Shown: positions 6,972 to 16,952 of the stretch, piece by piece
How positions within the stretch are numbered: position 1 is the first letter of the stretch
Layout of the letters: each line of letters begins with the position of its first letter
Assembly (NCBI RefSeq): GCF_019880585.1
Contig: NZ_JAINVV010000013.1
Span: forward strand, 124,001-188,000
Direction of reading: 5' to 3'
From: Sphingomonas colocasiae
Lineage (GTDB): Bacteria; Pseudomonadota; Alphaproteobacteria; Sphingomonadales; Sphingomonadaceae
DNA: 64,000 nt
Translations under genes and position numbers: made by a program
The notes under the pieces: model-generated
Databases searched by the model: none
What the model was told of the DNA's origin: nothing
What the model saw: the letters and a program-made list of their open reading frames with translations, nothing else

Positions 6972-9197
6972 ATGGCACTTCAAGTCACGACGACGCGCAG
7001 CCGGATGATCGGCGCCGCGTCGGCACTGGCGATCGGATTCGCAGCCGCGCCGGCGCTGGCGCAGGACCGGCCCGCCGACGAAAGCGCACCGCGCGAGGCC
7101 GAGATCGTCGTGACCGCGCAGAAGCGCTCCGAACGCCTTCAGGACGTTCCGATCTCGATCACCGTCGTCAATCCCGAGCTGCTCGAAAGCACCAACGCCC
7201 GCAATTTCGCCGAGCTTCAGGGCGTGGTGCCCGGCGTCTTCTTCCACGGCAATTCGGGCGGCGGCCGCACCTATATCACGTTGCGCGGCGCCACCGGCCT
7301 GGCGCTCAACACCGGTGACGAGCCGGTCGCCGTCTATGTCGACGACATCTATATCGCGCGCGGCGTTACCGTCGGCATGTCCGACCTGCTCGATCTTGGC
7401 GGCATCGAGATCGTGCGCGGGCCGCAGGGCACCTTGCAGGGCCGCAACGCGACCGCCGGCGCCATCCTGATCCGCAGCGCCGATCCGACCGACGCGTTCA
7501 GCGGCCATATCAACGCCAGCATCGCCGACCCGCTCGAATTCCGCGCGCAGGCGGCGGTATCGGGATCGCTTGGCGGCGGCCTCGCCGCGCGTGTCGCGGC
7601 CGGCTATGTCAACGATCGCGGCTGGGCCTATAATCCCGTCACCGACAAGCATATCGGCGGCGCCGAAAGCTTCCAGTCGCGCCTGGTCCTCACCTATGAA
7701 TCGGGCGATTTCGACGCGCGCATCGTCGGCGACTATAGCTGGACCAACAACCAGCCCGCGATCTTCCGCTACGCCAACACCAATTTCAGCACCTCGCCCA
7801 CGGGCGCGCTGGTGCCGGCAGGCACCGCGACGCCCAACGCCCCCCTGCTCCCCGCCGATCGCAAGGCGATCTTCAAGGACGACATCATCGCGCTCGACCC
7901 CGGCACCGACACGACGGTGCGCACCGGCGGTTTCGCGGCGAAGCTGCAATATTCGTTCGGCGGCGTCGATCTCGTCTCCGTCACCGGCTGGCGGCGCGCG
8001 CTGGTCGAGGGCACCAACGATTCCGACGGGCTCGCCACCGCACGCATGGGCTATAACCACAATGACGCCCGCAGCCGCCAGTTTAGCCAGGAGCTCCGCC
8101 TGCAATCGTCGGGCAACCGGCGCTTCTCGTGGATCCTGGGCGCCTATTTCTTCGATGAGCATCAATTCTACGACGACGACATCTATAATCTGCGCTTCTC
8201 GCTGCCGACCAACACCGTCACCAAATATCGCGGCGATCTCGACACCACATCCTATGCCGCCTTCGCCGACGCGACCTTCCGCGTGACCGAGCAGTTCCAC
8301 ATCATCGGCGGCATCCGCTACACGCATGACAAGAAGACGCTCGATGCGATCATCCAGCCGACCAACCTTGATACCAAGGTGACGACCACCACCATCTATG
8401 CTCCGCCGAGCGAGACCTGGACCGACACATCCTATCGCGCGAAACTCGTCTACCAGCCCTCGCGCGACCTGATGTTCTTCGCGGGCTATGGCCGGGGCTT
8501 CCGCGCCGGCGGCTATAACCCCTTCGCGGTGCAGCCCTCCTATGAACCGGAGGTCAACAAGAGCTGGGAAGTCGGCGCCAAGGGCAGCCTGCTCGGCCGG
8601 GCGCTCAATTTCTCGTTCGCGGCCTTCCTGTCCGACTATTCGAACCTTCAGCTGCGCGCGGGCGTGCCGACCGGCGGCGCGATCATCACCAATGCGGCGG
8701 AAGCGCGGATCAAGGGCATCGAGCTGGAACTGGTCGCCCGCCCCGGCCCGATGACGCGCCTGACCGGCAACCTTGCCTATACCGATGCGAAATTCACGAG
8801 CTTCCCCACCGCGCGCGACACGCTCGACCGCCCCGTCGACGCGACGGGCAACAAGTTGCCGCGCACGCCCGAATGGCAAGTCTTCGTCCAGGCGGAACAG
8901 GATTTCGAACTGGGTGGAGAGCTGATGCTGACGGCGGAAGCCAATTATCGCTGGCGCGACCGCATCTATTTCTTCTTCACCGATCAGACCGCGCAGCCCT
9001 GGCAGGATCCCGCCAATGGCGAGATCGGGGCGCGACTGACGCTGAAGCCGAACGACGAGCGCTGGTCATTCTCGATCTTCGGGACCAATCTGGCCAACGC
9101 CCGGATCATCAACACGGCGGCGGTCACCTTCAGCTATCCGCAGGTCGGGCTGAACAAGCCGCGCGTGATCGGCGCATCGGCCGCGTTCAAATTCTGA
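6972..9197 (+). CDS. TonB-dependent outer-membrane receptor of the catabolic island
   Basis: The ATG at 6972 follows a strong GGAGGGGAAG ribosome-binding site and gives 741 aa. A signal peptide ends in APALA at about residue 30. A TonB-box-like EIVVTAQKR follows at 44-52, then the plug (about 55-170) and a C-terminal 22-strand barrel ending in Phe. It carries the wording typical of sphingomonad receptors (ERLQDVPISITVV) used for aromatic, plant-derived or siderophore substrates. Divergent placement from lysR with a shared operator, and MFS and SDR genes downstream, suggest it imports the pathway substrate across the outer membrane. No STN signalling domain is present. Confidence 0.92.
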   Translation: MALQVTTTRSRMIGAASALAIGFAAAPALAQDRPADESAPREAEIVVTAQKRSERLQDVPISITVVNPELLESTNARNFAELQGVVPGVFFHGNSGGGRTYITLRGATGLALNTGDEPVAVYVDDIYIARGVTVGMSDLLDLGGIEIVRGPQGTLQGRNATAGAILIRSADPTDAFSGHINASIADPLEFRAQAAVSGSLGGGLAARVAAGYVNDRGWAYNPVTDKHIGGAESFQSRLVLTYESGDFDARIVGDYSWTNNQPAIFRYANTNFSTSPTGALVPAGTATPNAPLLPADRKAIFKDDIIALDPGTDTTVRTGGFAAKLQYSFGGVDLVSVTGWRRALVEGTNDSDGLATARMGYNHNDARSRQFSQELRLQSSGNRRFSWILGAYFFDEHQFYDDDIYNLRFSLPTNTVTKYRGDLDTTSYAAFADATFRVTEQFHIIGGIRYTHDKKTLDAIIQPTNLDTKVTTTTIYAPPSETWTDTSYRAKLVYQPSRDLMFFAGYGRGFRAGGYNPFAVQPSYEPEVNKSWEVGAKGSLLGRALNFSFAAFLSDYSNLQLRAGVPTGGAIITNAAEARIKGIELELVARPGPMTRLTGNLAYTDAKFTSFPTARDTLDRPVDATGNKLPRTPEWQVFVQAEQDFELGGELMLTAEANYRWRDRIYFFFTDQTAQPWQDPANGEIGARLTLKPNDERWSFSIFGTNLANARIINTAAVTFSYPQVGLNKPRVIGASAAFKF

Positions 9198-9219
9198 CGC
9201 GCGCGAAAGGGAGAAGCAC

Positions 9220-10452
9220 ATGGCGGTGTCGCAGGAATTCCGGCAGCATTGGCGCACGCTGGCGGGATGCACCATCGCCGCTTCGATCGGCACGATCGGC
9301 CTGCACGCCTATACCAGCGGCGCGTTCGTCCATGCGCTGACCACCGATGCCGGCTTCACGCGCGACCAGATGTCGCTGGCGACGCTGATCCTCTCGGCCA
9401 GCGTCGCGATCTGCGCGCCCTTCGCGGGCGTGCTGATGGATCGCTATGGCGCGCTGCGCATCGTCTCGATCGCGGTGATCGGCGAGGCCCTGGCCTTTGC
9501 GCTGCTCGGGCTGATCCCGGCCGATTTCAGCTTTTATGCCGCCGGCATCCTGCTGCTCGCGATCCTGGGCGTCGGCACGACCCCGCCGGGTTTCGCCCGC
9601 ATGGTGACGACCCGGTTCGACCGGTCGCGCGGCCTGGCGCTGGGGCTGATGATCAGCGGCCTCGGCATCATGGCGATCACCGGGCCGATCTGGGCGACCT
9701 GGGTGATCGATCAGCTTGGCTGGCGCGGCGGCTATCTGGTGATGGCCGGGCTGGTGCTCCTGCTCGGCGGGGCCGGCGTGCTGTTGATCCGCAGCGAAGG
9801 AAGCGCGCATGGGGAAAGCGCGGCGCCGTCGCTCAAGACCGGCGATTTCTCCGCGCTCCGCCGTCCGCTCTTCTGGATGATGCTGCTCGGCTTCCTCGCC
9901 CCCGCCTTTTTCAGCGGCGGCTATCTCCTCCACATGATCAGCCTGTTGCGCGAACGCGGCTTCTCGCCCGAGGGGGCGGCGCAGATCCAGTCGCTGATCG
10001 GCGTCGCCGTGCTGGCCGGCCGCATGGGATCGGGCTGGGCGCTCGATCATTTCCCGCCGCAATGGGTGGCGGCGATCGCCTTCATCATCTCCGGCCTCAG
10101 CTGCGCCCTGCTGCTCCAGTCCGATCCGGTCCTGGTCGGCATCGCCGCGCTCGGCATCGGGCTCACCATCGGCGCCGAACTCGACATCATGGCCTATTTC
10201 ATCTCGCGCTATTTCGGCCTGGAAAGCTTCGGCCGGCTCTATGCGCTCGCTTATGCCTGCCTGATCACCTCGGCGGGCGCCAGCCCGGTGCTGATCAGCA
10301 AGGTCGCGGGGCTTGGCGGCGGCTATTCGGTCGCGCTGATCGTCTCGACGATCGGCACGGTCGCGGGCGCGGTGATCCTGATGACGCTGCCCAATCCCTC
10401 ACGCATCACGCGCGACGCGGCAGCGCCGGACGGCGTGGCCGCGCGTGCCTGA
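9220..10452 (+). CDS. MFS transporter
   Basis: 410 aa with about 12 hydrophobic helices. The inter-helix 2-3 loop carries an MFS signature (GVLMDRYGALR, residues about 67-77). The start follows an AAAGGGAGAAG site. It begins 22 bp after the receptor stop and overlaps the next SDR gene by eight bases, so receptor, MFS and SDR look like one plus-strand transcript. It most likely carries the aromatic substrate or an acid intermediate across the inner membrane. The direction of transport cannot be deduced; uptake is favoured because the neighbour is an outer-membrane importer. Confidence 0.9.
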   Translation: MAVSQEFRQHWRTLAGCTIAASIGTIGLHAYTSGAFVHALTTDAGFTRDQMSLATLILSASVAICAPFAGVLMDRYGALRIVSIAVIGEALAFALLGLIPADFSFYAAGILLLAILGVGTTPPGFARMVTTRFDRSRGLALGLMISGLGIMAITGPIWATWVIDQLGWRGGYLVMAGLVLLLGGAGVLLIRSEGSAHGESAAPSLKTGDFSALRRPLFWMMLLGFLAPAFFSGGYLLHMISLLRERGFSPEGAAQIQSLIGVAVLAGRMGSGWALDHFPPQWVAAIAFIISGLSCALLLQSDPVLVGIAALGIGLTIGAELDIMAYFISRYFGLESFGRLYALAYACLITSAGASPVLISKVAGLGGGYSVALIVSTIGTVAGAVILMTLPNPSRITRDAAAPDGVAARA

Positions 10453-11212
10453 GCCCCGGGGATTGCTGGCGGGGCAAGTCGCGCTCGTCACCGGCGCGGC
10501 ATCCGGCATCGGCGCCGCCACCGCCGCGCTGTTCGCGGCGGAAGGCGCGGTCGTCCGGCGCGCCGATCTGCCGGGCGCCGGGGAAATCGCGCTCGACGTC
10601 ACCGATGCGGCGGCATGGGACGCCGCTTTCGACAGGATCGGCCGGGAGGATGGCGGGCTCGACATCCTCGTCAACGCGGCCGGCATCGCATCGGCGGGGG
10701 CCGGCGACGCGGCAGCGATCGAGACGGTGTCTCTGGACAACTGGCGCCGCGTCTTCGCCGTCAATGTCGAGGGCACCTTGCTCGGCTGCCAGGCCATGCT
10801 GCGCCATATGGCGCACGCGCGGCCGGGTGCGATCGTGAACATCGCGTCGAGCGCGGCGGCGGCACCGAGCCCGGCGCTGGGCGCCTATGGCGCATCCAAG
10901 GCGGCGGTGGCGCAACTGACGAAAAGCGTCGCGGCGGCGGCGGCCCTTTCCGGCCTCCCGCTGCGCTGCAATTGCGTGATGCCCGGCATGGCGGAAACGC
11001 CGATGACCGCCGGCATGCCCCCCGCCTATCGCCAGGCCTGGATCGAACAGATTCCAGAAGGCCGCTTCGCCGAACCCGCCGAGATCGCACAAACGATCCT
11101 GTTCCTGGCGAGCGGCATGTCATCCTATGTCAACGGCGCGGCGCTGCCCGTCGACGGGGGATTGCTCAGTCGCCCGATCGTGGGGCTCCGGCGCGACGAT
11201 CAGGCCGGCTGA
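10445..11212 (+). CDS. Short-chain dehydrogenase/reductase
   Basis: 255 aa from a GTG start at 10445 that overlaps the MFS stop. It has the classical SDR cofactor motif TGAASGIG (16-23), an NAAG motif, and a Tyr-X3-Lys catalytic pair in YGASK after a serine-rich NIASS strand. It should oxidise a hydroxyl or reduce a ketone with NAD(P)H. Its place as last gene of the receptor-MFS transcript suggests a redox step on the imported compound. Its 3' end overlaps the convergent aminotransferase gene by 13 bases. Confidence 0.88.
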   Translation: MPEPRGLLAGQVALVTGAASGIGAATAALFAAEGAVVRRADLPGAGEIALDVTDAAAWDAAFDRIGREDGGLDILVNAAGIASAGAGDAAAIETVSLDNWRRVFAVNVEGTLLGCQAMLRHMAHARPGAIVNIASSAAAAPSPALGAYGASKAAVAQLTKSVAAAAALSGLPLRCNCVMPGMAETPMTAGMPPAYRQAWIEQIPEGRFAEPAEIAQTILFLASGMSSYVNGAALPVDGGLLSRPIVGLRRDDQAG

Positions 11213-12357
11213 GCCTCCGCCACCCGCGCGCCCTGCTCCGCGAACCAGGGGATCATGCGCGCGATCGCATCCTCGACGCGATCGGTCGAGACCGCGAAGC
11301 TGAACCGCATGAAGCGATGCCCCTCGACCGGATCGAAATCGACGCCGGGCGCGGTCGCGACCCCGGTATCCTCCAGCAGCTTCGTGCAGAAGGCCAGGCT
11401 GTCATCGGTCAGATGGCCGATATCGGCATAGATGTAGAACGCGCCGTCGGGCGGCGCGATGCTGGTGAGGCCGAGCGTGGGCAAAGCCGCGAGCATCAGG
11501 TCGCGATTGCGGCGATAGGTCTCGATATGCCCTTCCAGCTCGTCACGGCAATCGAAGGCGGCAAGCCCGGCATGCTGGCTGAGCGACGGCGGCGTCAGGA
11601 ACAGGTTGCTCATCCGCGCGCGCGCCGCCGCGATCAGCGCGGGCGGCACCACCAGCCAGCCGAGCCGCCAGCCCGCCATGCTGAAATATTTGGAGAAGCT
11701 GTTGACGATCAGCGCCTCGGGCTCGTCCTGCAGCATCGAGCGCGCCTGCCCCACATAGCTGAGCCCGTGATAGATCTCGTCGGAGATGATGCGGATGCCG
11801 CGCGCGCGGCACACCTCGACGATCGCGCGCATCTCGTCCTCGGCGATGATCGTGCCGGTGGGATTGGCCGGGCTCGCGACGATCACGCCATCGGGCGCGG
11901 GTTCGATCGCGGCGATGGCGGCGGCGGAAAGCTGGAAACGCTCCTCCGCGCCGCAGGCGATCTCCAGCGGCACCATGTGCATCGCCTTCAGCGTGTTGCG
12001 ATAGGCGACATAGCCGGGCCGGGCGAGCGCGACCCGCGCGCCGGGCGCGAAGGCGCAGCTCAGCGCCAGCACGAAGGCGGGCGACGCGCCGCAGGTCAGG
12101 ATCAGCTGCGCGGGATCGATGGTGACGCCATAGGTTTCGAGATAATGGCGCGCGATCCGCTCCTTGAGCGCCGGATTCTCCCAATAGCCCATGCCGTCCG
12201 TATCGAGCACATGATGCGCGACCGCGATCGCCTTGGCCGGAGCGCCGGTGGAGGGCTGGCCGAATTCCATGTGGATCACCGAACGCCCCTCCGCGATCAT
12301 GCGGTGCGCGAGCGTGCTGATCGTCATGGCGTGGAACGGATCGATCTGGGCGGTCAT
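11200..12357 (-). CDS. Class I/II pyridoxal-phosphate aminotransferase
   Basis: 385 aa, fold type I. The PLP lysine is Lys223 in NSFSKYFSMAGWRLGW; Asn165 (ASPANPTG) and the SDEIYHG motif (192-198) complete the cofactor site, and the substrate-carboxylate Arg lies near the C terminus (RFSFA region). It resembles aspartate/aromatic-type aminotransferases with broad specificity. The gene is 27 bp downstream of the CinA-like gene in the same direction, so the two may be co-transcribed. Substrate not determinable; no link to the catabolic island beyond proximity. Confidence 0.88.
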   Translation of the reverse strand: MTAQIDPFHAMTISTLAHRMIAEGRSVIHMEFGQPSTGAPAKAIAVAHHVLDTDGMGYWENPALKERIARHYLETYGVTIDPAQLILTCGASPAFVLALSCAFAPGARVALARPGYVAYRNTLKAMHMVPLEIACGAEERFQLSAAAIAAIEPAPDGVIVASPANPTGTIIAEDEMRAIVEVCRARGIRIISDEIYHGLSYVGQARSMLQDEPEALIVNSFSKYFSMAGWRLGWLVVPPALIAAARARMSNLFLTPPSLSQHAGLAAFDCRDELEGHIETYRRNRDLMLAALPTLGLTSIAPPDGAFYIYADIGHLTDDSLAFCTKLLEDTGVATAPGVDFDPVEGHRFMRFSFAVSTDRVEDAIARMIPWFAEQGARVAEAQPA

Positions 12358-12384
12358 GAAGGTCAGTCCTGTTATGCGGTCGTC

Positions 12385-13143
12385 TCAGATGCCGCCGTCG
12401 ACGGGATCGCGCCCCAGTGCGGCGAGGGCGGCGGACAGTGCGTCGGCACAGGCGGCCAGCGCCGCCTCGTCGGTCGAGCGGATCACGAAATTGGCGCCGG
12501 TGCGCCCTTCGCGGAAAAAGGGATAGCTGCCGATCTGGCAGCCGGGATGCGCGCGCTCGGTGGCGCCCAGCATGTCCGCGATCTCGCTTTCGGCGACCCA
12601 GCAGCCGACGACATGCGACAAGAGCGGACGGCCACCTTCGATCGTACCCGTCAGCGCGTCGAGCATGCCGGCCGTGATGGCGGGCACGCCGGCCATGATG
12701 AAGATATTGCCGACACGGATGCCCGGCGCGCCGGAGGTGCGATTCTCGATCAGATCGGCTCCGTCGGGCACGCGCGCCATGCGCAGCCGCGCATCGGTCA
12801 GCCCGCCGCGCGTGGCGTAATAAGCTTCGAGCGCCGCGCGCGCGCGCGGATGGATGACCACGCCGACGCCGAGCGCGGCAGCGATCGCATCGACGGTGAT
12901 GTCGTCATGCGTCGGCCCGATCCCGCCGGTGGTGAACAGATAATCGTTGCGCGCGCGCAGCTGATTCACCGCCTCGACGATCGCCTCCTCGCGATCGGCG
13001 ACGACACGCACTTCGGCGAGCCGGATGCCCTGGAGATTGAGCCAAAGCCCGATCTGCGCGACATTCTTGTCCTGCGTGCGGCCGGACAGGATCTCGTCCC
13101 CGATCACGCACAGTCCCGCGGTCCAGATCCGTTCGTCGCTCAT
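12385..13143 (-). CDS. CinA-like molybdopterin-binding (MoCF-domain) protein
   Basis: The ATG at 13143 gives 252 aa, consisting of the MoCF_biosynth fold found in the N-terminal half of CinA. GDEILSGR (15-22) and TTGGIGPTHDD (about 91-101) are the ligand-binding loops. The C-terminal PncC nicotinamide-nucleotide deamidase domain of full-length CinA is absent, as in many short proteobacterial homologues, so nicotinamide-nucleotide salvage should not be assumed. It is divergent from the methionine aminopeptidase gene and followed by the aminotransferase. Function is known only as nucleotide or pterin binding. Confidence 0.85.
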   Translation of the reverse strand: MSDERIWTAGLCVIGDEILSGRTQDKNVAQIGLWLNLQGIRLAEVRVVADREEAIVEAVNQLRARNDYLFTTGGIGPTHDDITVDAIAAALGVGVVIHPRARAALEAYYATRGGLTDARLRMARVPDGADLIENRTSGAPGIRVGNIFIMAGVPAITAGMLDALTGTIEGGRPLLSHVVGCWVAESEIADMLGATERAHPGCQIGSYPFFREGRTGANFVIRSTDEAALAACADALSAALAALGRDPVDGGI

Positions 13144-13249
13144 CGCCCCTGCCCTTAGCCGCGCCGCGCCGCCGCGCAAAGGGGGTCGAAGGCGGCAGGC
13201 GCGATTCCGCTTCGTTGTTTTCGAAAACCCGCCGCGCTATATCCAAGGC

Positions 13250-14074
13250 ATGACCGAATATGTGATGGCCGAGGATCTCGGCACGCTCTCGCGCAATGGC
13301 GCGATCAAGCTGCATGGCCCGGCGGGCTTCGAAGGCATGCGCAAGGCCGGGCGGCTGGCCGCGGACATCCTCGATGCGCTGGTGCCGCATGTCGTGCCCG
13401 GCGTCACCACCGGCGAGATCGACGATATCGTGCGCGAACACACGCTGCGCGGCGGCGGCATTCCCGCGACGCTCAATTATCGCGGCTATACGCATAGCTG
13501 CTGCACATCGATCAACCATGTGATCTGCCACGGCATTCCGGGGGACCGGGTGCTGCGCGACGGCGACATCGTCAATATCGACGTGACCCCGATCGTCGAC
13601 GGCTGGCACGGCGACACCAGCCGCATGTTCCTGGTCGGCGATGTGCCGATCAAGGCGAAACGGCTGGTCGACGTGACCTATGAATGCCTGATGCTGGGCA
13701 TCGAGCAGGCGAAGCCGGGCAACCGGATGGGCGACATCGCGCATGTCATCCAGAGCCATGCCGAGAAATATCGCTATGGCGTGGTCCGCGATTTCTGCGG
13801 ACACGGCGTGGGCCAGTTGTTCCACGACGCGCCCGAGGTGGTCCATGCCGGCCGCCCCGGCACCGGCCCGGAACTGCGCCCCGGCATGTTCTTCACGATC
13901 GAGCCGATGATCAATATCGGCAAGCCTTCGGTGAAGATGCTCGACGACGGCTGGACGGCGGTGACGCGCGACAAGACGCTGTCGGCGCAGTTCGAACATT
14001 CGATCGGCATCACCGAAACCGGCTGCGAGATCTTCACCGAAAGCCCGAAGGGGCTGCACCGCCCGCCTTATTGA
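13250..14074 (+). CDS. map: Type I methionine aminopeptidase
   Basis: 274 aa from ATG at 13250, just downstream of an AAGG-containing stretch. All five dinuclear metal ligands are readable: Asp111, Asp122, His185, Glu218 and Glu249, with His94 (ICHGIP) as the substrate-side histidine. It removes the initiator methionine from nascent proteins in the cytosol. The gene is divergent from the CinA-like gene and its 3' end overlaps the convergent endonuclease V gene by seven bases. A double cysteine (SCC, 83-85) near the active site is noted; this family often has cysteine or serine there. Confidence 0.96.
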   Translation: MTEYVMAEDLGTLSRNGAIKLHGPAGFEGMRKAGRLAADILDALVPHVVPGVTTGEIDDIVREHTLRGGGIPATLNYRGYTHSCCTSINHVICHGIPGDRVLRDGDIVNIDVTPIVDGWHGDTSRMFLVGDVPIKAKRLVDVTYECLMLGIEQAKPGNRMGDIAHVIQSHAEKYRYGVVRDFCGHGVGQLFHDAPEVVHAGRPGTGPELRPGMFFTIEPMINIGKPSVKMLDDGWTAVTRDKTLSAQFEHSIGITETGCEIFTESPKGLHRPPY

Positions 14075-14754
14075 TCCATGCTGGCGCGCCGCGCCGCATT
14101 GGCCGCATCATGCGCCATGCGGATCGGCAGCGGCAGGCGACGGCCGTCGCCAAGGCGCGTCACCCAGTCGATCGCGCTCGGAAGCGAGACGCGGTGCCCG
14201 GTGCTGACATAGATGGGCAGCGCCCTTGCCCGCGTGCGCAGCGCCATGCCCACCATTTCGCCGCGATCGACGAGCGGCGCCAGGCTGCCCGGCGCCTCGC
14301 CCAGTTCGCCCTCCACCTTGCCGCACAGGATCGTCTTGGCGCAGCCGATCGTCGGTACGTCCAGCAGCACGCCCAGATGCGTCGCGATGCCGCAACGGCG
14401 CGGGTGCGAGATGCCGTGCCCGTCGACCAGGACCAGATCGGGTTTCCGATCCAGCCGCTCCCACGCCGCGATCAGCGCGGGGCATTCGCGAAACCCGAGA
14501 TAGCCGGGCACATAAGGGATATCGGGCACCAGCGTGGCGCAGGCCGGCGCGATCGGGTTGCCGGGCGGCCAGGCCATGGGCGCCACCGCCGCATGGATCG
14601 GACCGCGGCTGTCCCGCCACTTCATCGAGGTATCGGCGCCGGCGACCAAACACACCGGGCCGATCCGGTCCGTGCGTTCGGCGGCCGCCGCGATCTCGCG
14701 CTGCGCGACGGTCGCGGCGGAGATCCCGTCAGGGCTGATCCAATGGGCATGCAT
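14068..14754 (-). CDS. nfi: Endonuclease V (deoxyinosine 3' endonuclease)
   Basis: The favoured start, ATG at 14754, gives 228 aa, matching the E. coli enzyme. Catalytic acids appear as Asp41 (VAGADTS), Glu90 (LGFRECPAL) and Asp111 (VDGHGISHPRR); the motif YVPGYLGFRE is the damaged-base wedge region. It cuts DNA one base 3' of hypoxanthine, starting repair of deaminated adenine. In-frame ATGs at 14823 and 14859 would add 23 or 35 residues, but those bases hold the NtrC-like palindromes of the divergent glnB promoter, so the shorter form is preferred. No clear ribosome-binding site settles the choice. Confidence 0.9.
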   Translation of the reverse strand: MHAHWISPDGISAATVAQREIAAAAERTDRIGPVCLVAGADTSMKWRDSRGPIHAAVAPMAWPPGNPIAPACATLVPDIPYVPGYLGFRECPALIAAWERLDRKPDLVLVDGHGISHPRRCGIATHLGVLLDVPTIGCAKTILCGKVEGELGEAPGSLAPLVDRGEMVGMALRTRARALPIYVSTGHRVSLPSAIDWVTRLGDGRRLPLPIRMAHDAANAARRASMDQ

Positions 14755-14793
14755 GTCGCAAAGATCGACGCGCACGATGCGATCCGCAAGTCC

Positions 14794-14839
14794 TGCCCAA
14801 ATTTTGGGCAATATTGCGATCATGCTGCATATTGCAGCA
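14794..14839. promoter_or_regulatory. Two tandem NtrC-like enhancer palindromes
   Basis: Two 17-bp TGC-N11-GCA palindromes lie at 14794-14810 (TGCCCAAATTTTGGGCA, 8-bp arms) and 14823-14839 (TGCTGCATATTGCAGCA, 7-bp arms). Their centres are 29 bp apart and about 75-105 bp before a sigma-54-like element. That is the geometry of NtrC enhancers at gln promoters. Confidence 0.55.
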
Positions 14840-14861
14840 GCGATTGTGCGGTGCGACATAG

Positions 14862-15290
<429 letters not shown>

Positions 15291-15363
15291 TCAATGCCGA
15301 ACGTCAAATGGGCTACCGGCGCCGTGCCGGCCCCACATGTTTTTCAGGAAGGTGATTAAGGAC

Positions 15364-16776
15364 ATGGCCAACGACGCCGCGACGATTTTGAAGATGGTGA
15401 AGGACCAGGAGATCGAGTGGATCGATCTGCGCTTCACGGACCCCAAGGGCAAGTGGCAGCACCTGACCATGGTCGCCGGCGCGATCGGCGAGGACGAGCT
15501 GACCGACGGCCTGATGTTCGACGGATCGTCGATCGAAGGCTGGAAGGCGATCAACGAGTCGGACATGATCCTGAAGCCCGATCTCGACGCCGTCTATGTC
15601 GATCCCTTCTCGGCCACGCCGATGCTCATCCTGTTCTGCGACGTCGTCGAGCCGGGCACGGGCGAGCTCTATACGCGCGATCCGCGCTCGACCGCCAAGC
15701 GCGCCGAAGCCTATGTGAAGTCGATCGGGATCGGCGACACCGTCTATGTCGGCCCCGAAGCCGAATTCTTCATGTTCGACGACGTCCGTTTCGAGAATGG
15801 CTACAACACCAGCTATTACAAGATCGACGATATCGAGCTGCCGACCAACAGCGGCACCAAGTACGAGGCCGGCAACCTGGCCCATCGGCCGCGCGCCAAG
15901 GGCGGCTATTTCCCCGTCGCGCCGGTTGACTCGGCGGTGGATATCCGCGGCGAGATGGTTTCGACCATGCTCGAAATGGGCCTGCCCTGCGACAAGCATC
16001 ACCATGAGGTGGCGGCCGCGCAGCACGAGCTGGGCCTGACCTTCGGCACGCTGGTCACGACCGCGGACCGCATGCAGATCTACAAGTACGTCGTCCACAT
16101 GGTCGCCAACGCCTATGGCAAGACCGCGACGTTCATGCCCAAGCCGATCAAGGAAGACAACGGATCGGGCATGCACACCCACATCTCGATCTGGGAAAAG
16201 GGCAAGCCCCTGTTCGCGGGCGACGGCTATGCCGGCCTCAGCGACATGTGCCTGTACTTCATCGGCGGCGTCATCAAGCACGCCAAGGCGCTCAACGCCT
16301 TCACCAACCCGACCACCAACAGCTACAAGCGGCTGGTGCCGGGTTATGAGGCGCCGGTGCTGCTCGCTTATTCGAGCCGCAACCGCTCCGCTTCCTGCCG
16401 TATCCCCTACGGCACCGGCAGCAAGGCGAAGCGCGTCGAATTCCGCTTCCCCGATGCGCTGGCCAATCCGTATCTCTGCTATGCGGCGCTGCTGATGGCC
16501 GGCCTGGACGGCATCCAGAACAAGATCCACCCGGGCGATCCGATGGACAAGAATCTGTACGACCTGCCGCCCGAGGAACTGGCCGAAGTGCCCACCGTCT
16601 GCGCGTCGCTGCGCGAGGCGCTGGAGTCGCTGAGCGCGGACATGGACTTCCTGCTGAAGGGCGACGTGTTCACCAAGGACCAGATCGAGGCCTATATCGA
16701 GCTCAAGTACGAGGACGTCGCCCGCTGGGAGATGACCCCGAGCCCGGTCGAATACGACATGTACTATAGCGGCTGA
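15364..16776 (+). CDS. glnA: Glutamine synthetase type I
   Basis: 470 aa, the length of GSI-beta enzymes, from ATG at 15364 after an AAGGA site. Metal-site acids appear in GPEAEFF (130-136). The adenylylation tyrosine is Tyr399 in [12 protein letters not shown], so activity should be switched by GlnE under P-II control. The enzyme makes glutamine from glutamate, ammonia and ATP as a cytosolic dodecamer. It shares its transcript with glnB and is closed by a strong terminator at 16859-16893. Confidence 0.98.
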   Translation: MANDAATILKMVKDQEIEWIDLRFTDPKGKWQHLTMVAGAIGEDELTDGLMFDGSSIEGWKAINESDMILKPDLDAVYVDPFSATPMLILFCDVVEPGTGELYTRDPRSTAKRAEAYVKSIGIGDTVYVGPEAEFFMFDDVRFENGYNTSYYKIDDIELPTNSGTKYEAGNLAHRPRAKGGYFPVAPVDSAVDIRGEMVSTMLEMGLPCDKHHHEVAAAQHELGLTFGTLVTTADRMQIYKYVVHMVANAYGKTATFMPKPIKEDNGSGMHTHISIWEKGKPLFAGDGYAGLSDMCLYFIGGVIKHAKALNAFTNPTTNSYKRLVPGYEAPVLLAYSSRNRSASCRIPYGTGSKAKRVEFRFPDALANPYLCYAALLMAGLDGIQNKIHPGDPMDKNLYDLPPEELAEVPTVCASLREALESLSADMDFLLKGDVFTKDQIEAYIELKYEDVARWEMTPSPVEYDMYYSG

Positions 16777-16858
16777 CGCTTTCCCGAGCGATTTCAAGCA
16801 GGCTGGCACAGCCTACGGCTGGGAAATCGCACCCTCAAAGGTGCGTCAATCCGAAGAG

Positions 16859-16893
16859 ACCCCGGAAGCCCCGCGCTTCCGGGGTTTTCTTTT
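16859..16893 (+). terminator. Rho-independent terminator after glnA
   Basis: A perfect 11-bp stem (ACCCCGGAAGC / GCTTCCGGGGT) with loop CCCGC is followed by TTTTCTTTT. It lies 83 bp after the glnA stop and before the aldehyde dehydrogenase gene. Confidence 0.9.
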
Positions 16894-16952
16894 GCCCGCC
16901 GAACCTCCATCTCATGCGGCAACCCCGGAATCGCGTGACGAAAGGACGAGGC

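Noticed and set aside
6906-8879. Minus-strand open frame opposite the TonB-dependent receptor
   Set aside because: The receptor has a signal peptide, TonB box and barrel end; the antisense frame has no recognisable domain.
10615-13158. Long plus-strand open frame of over 800 codons
   Set aside because: It overlaps the SDR gene out of frame and then runs antisense to the aminotransferase and CinA-like genes, both with complete catalytic motifs. Arg/His-rich composition is typical of shadow frames in GC-rich DNA.
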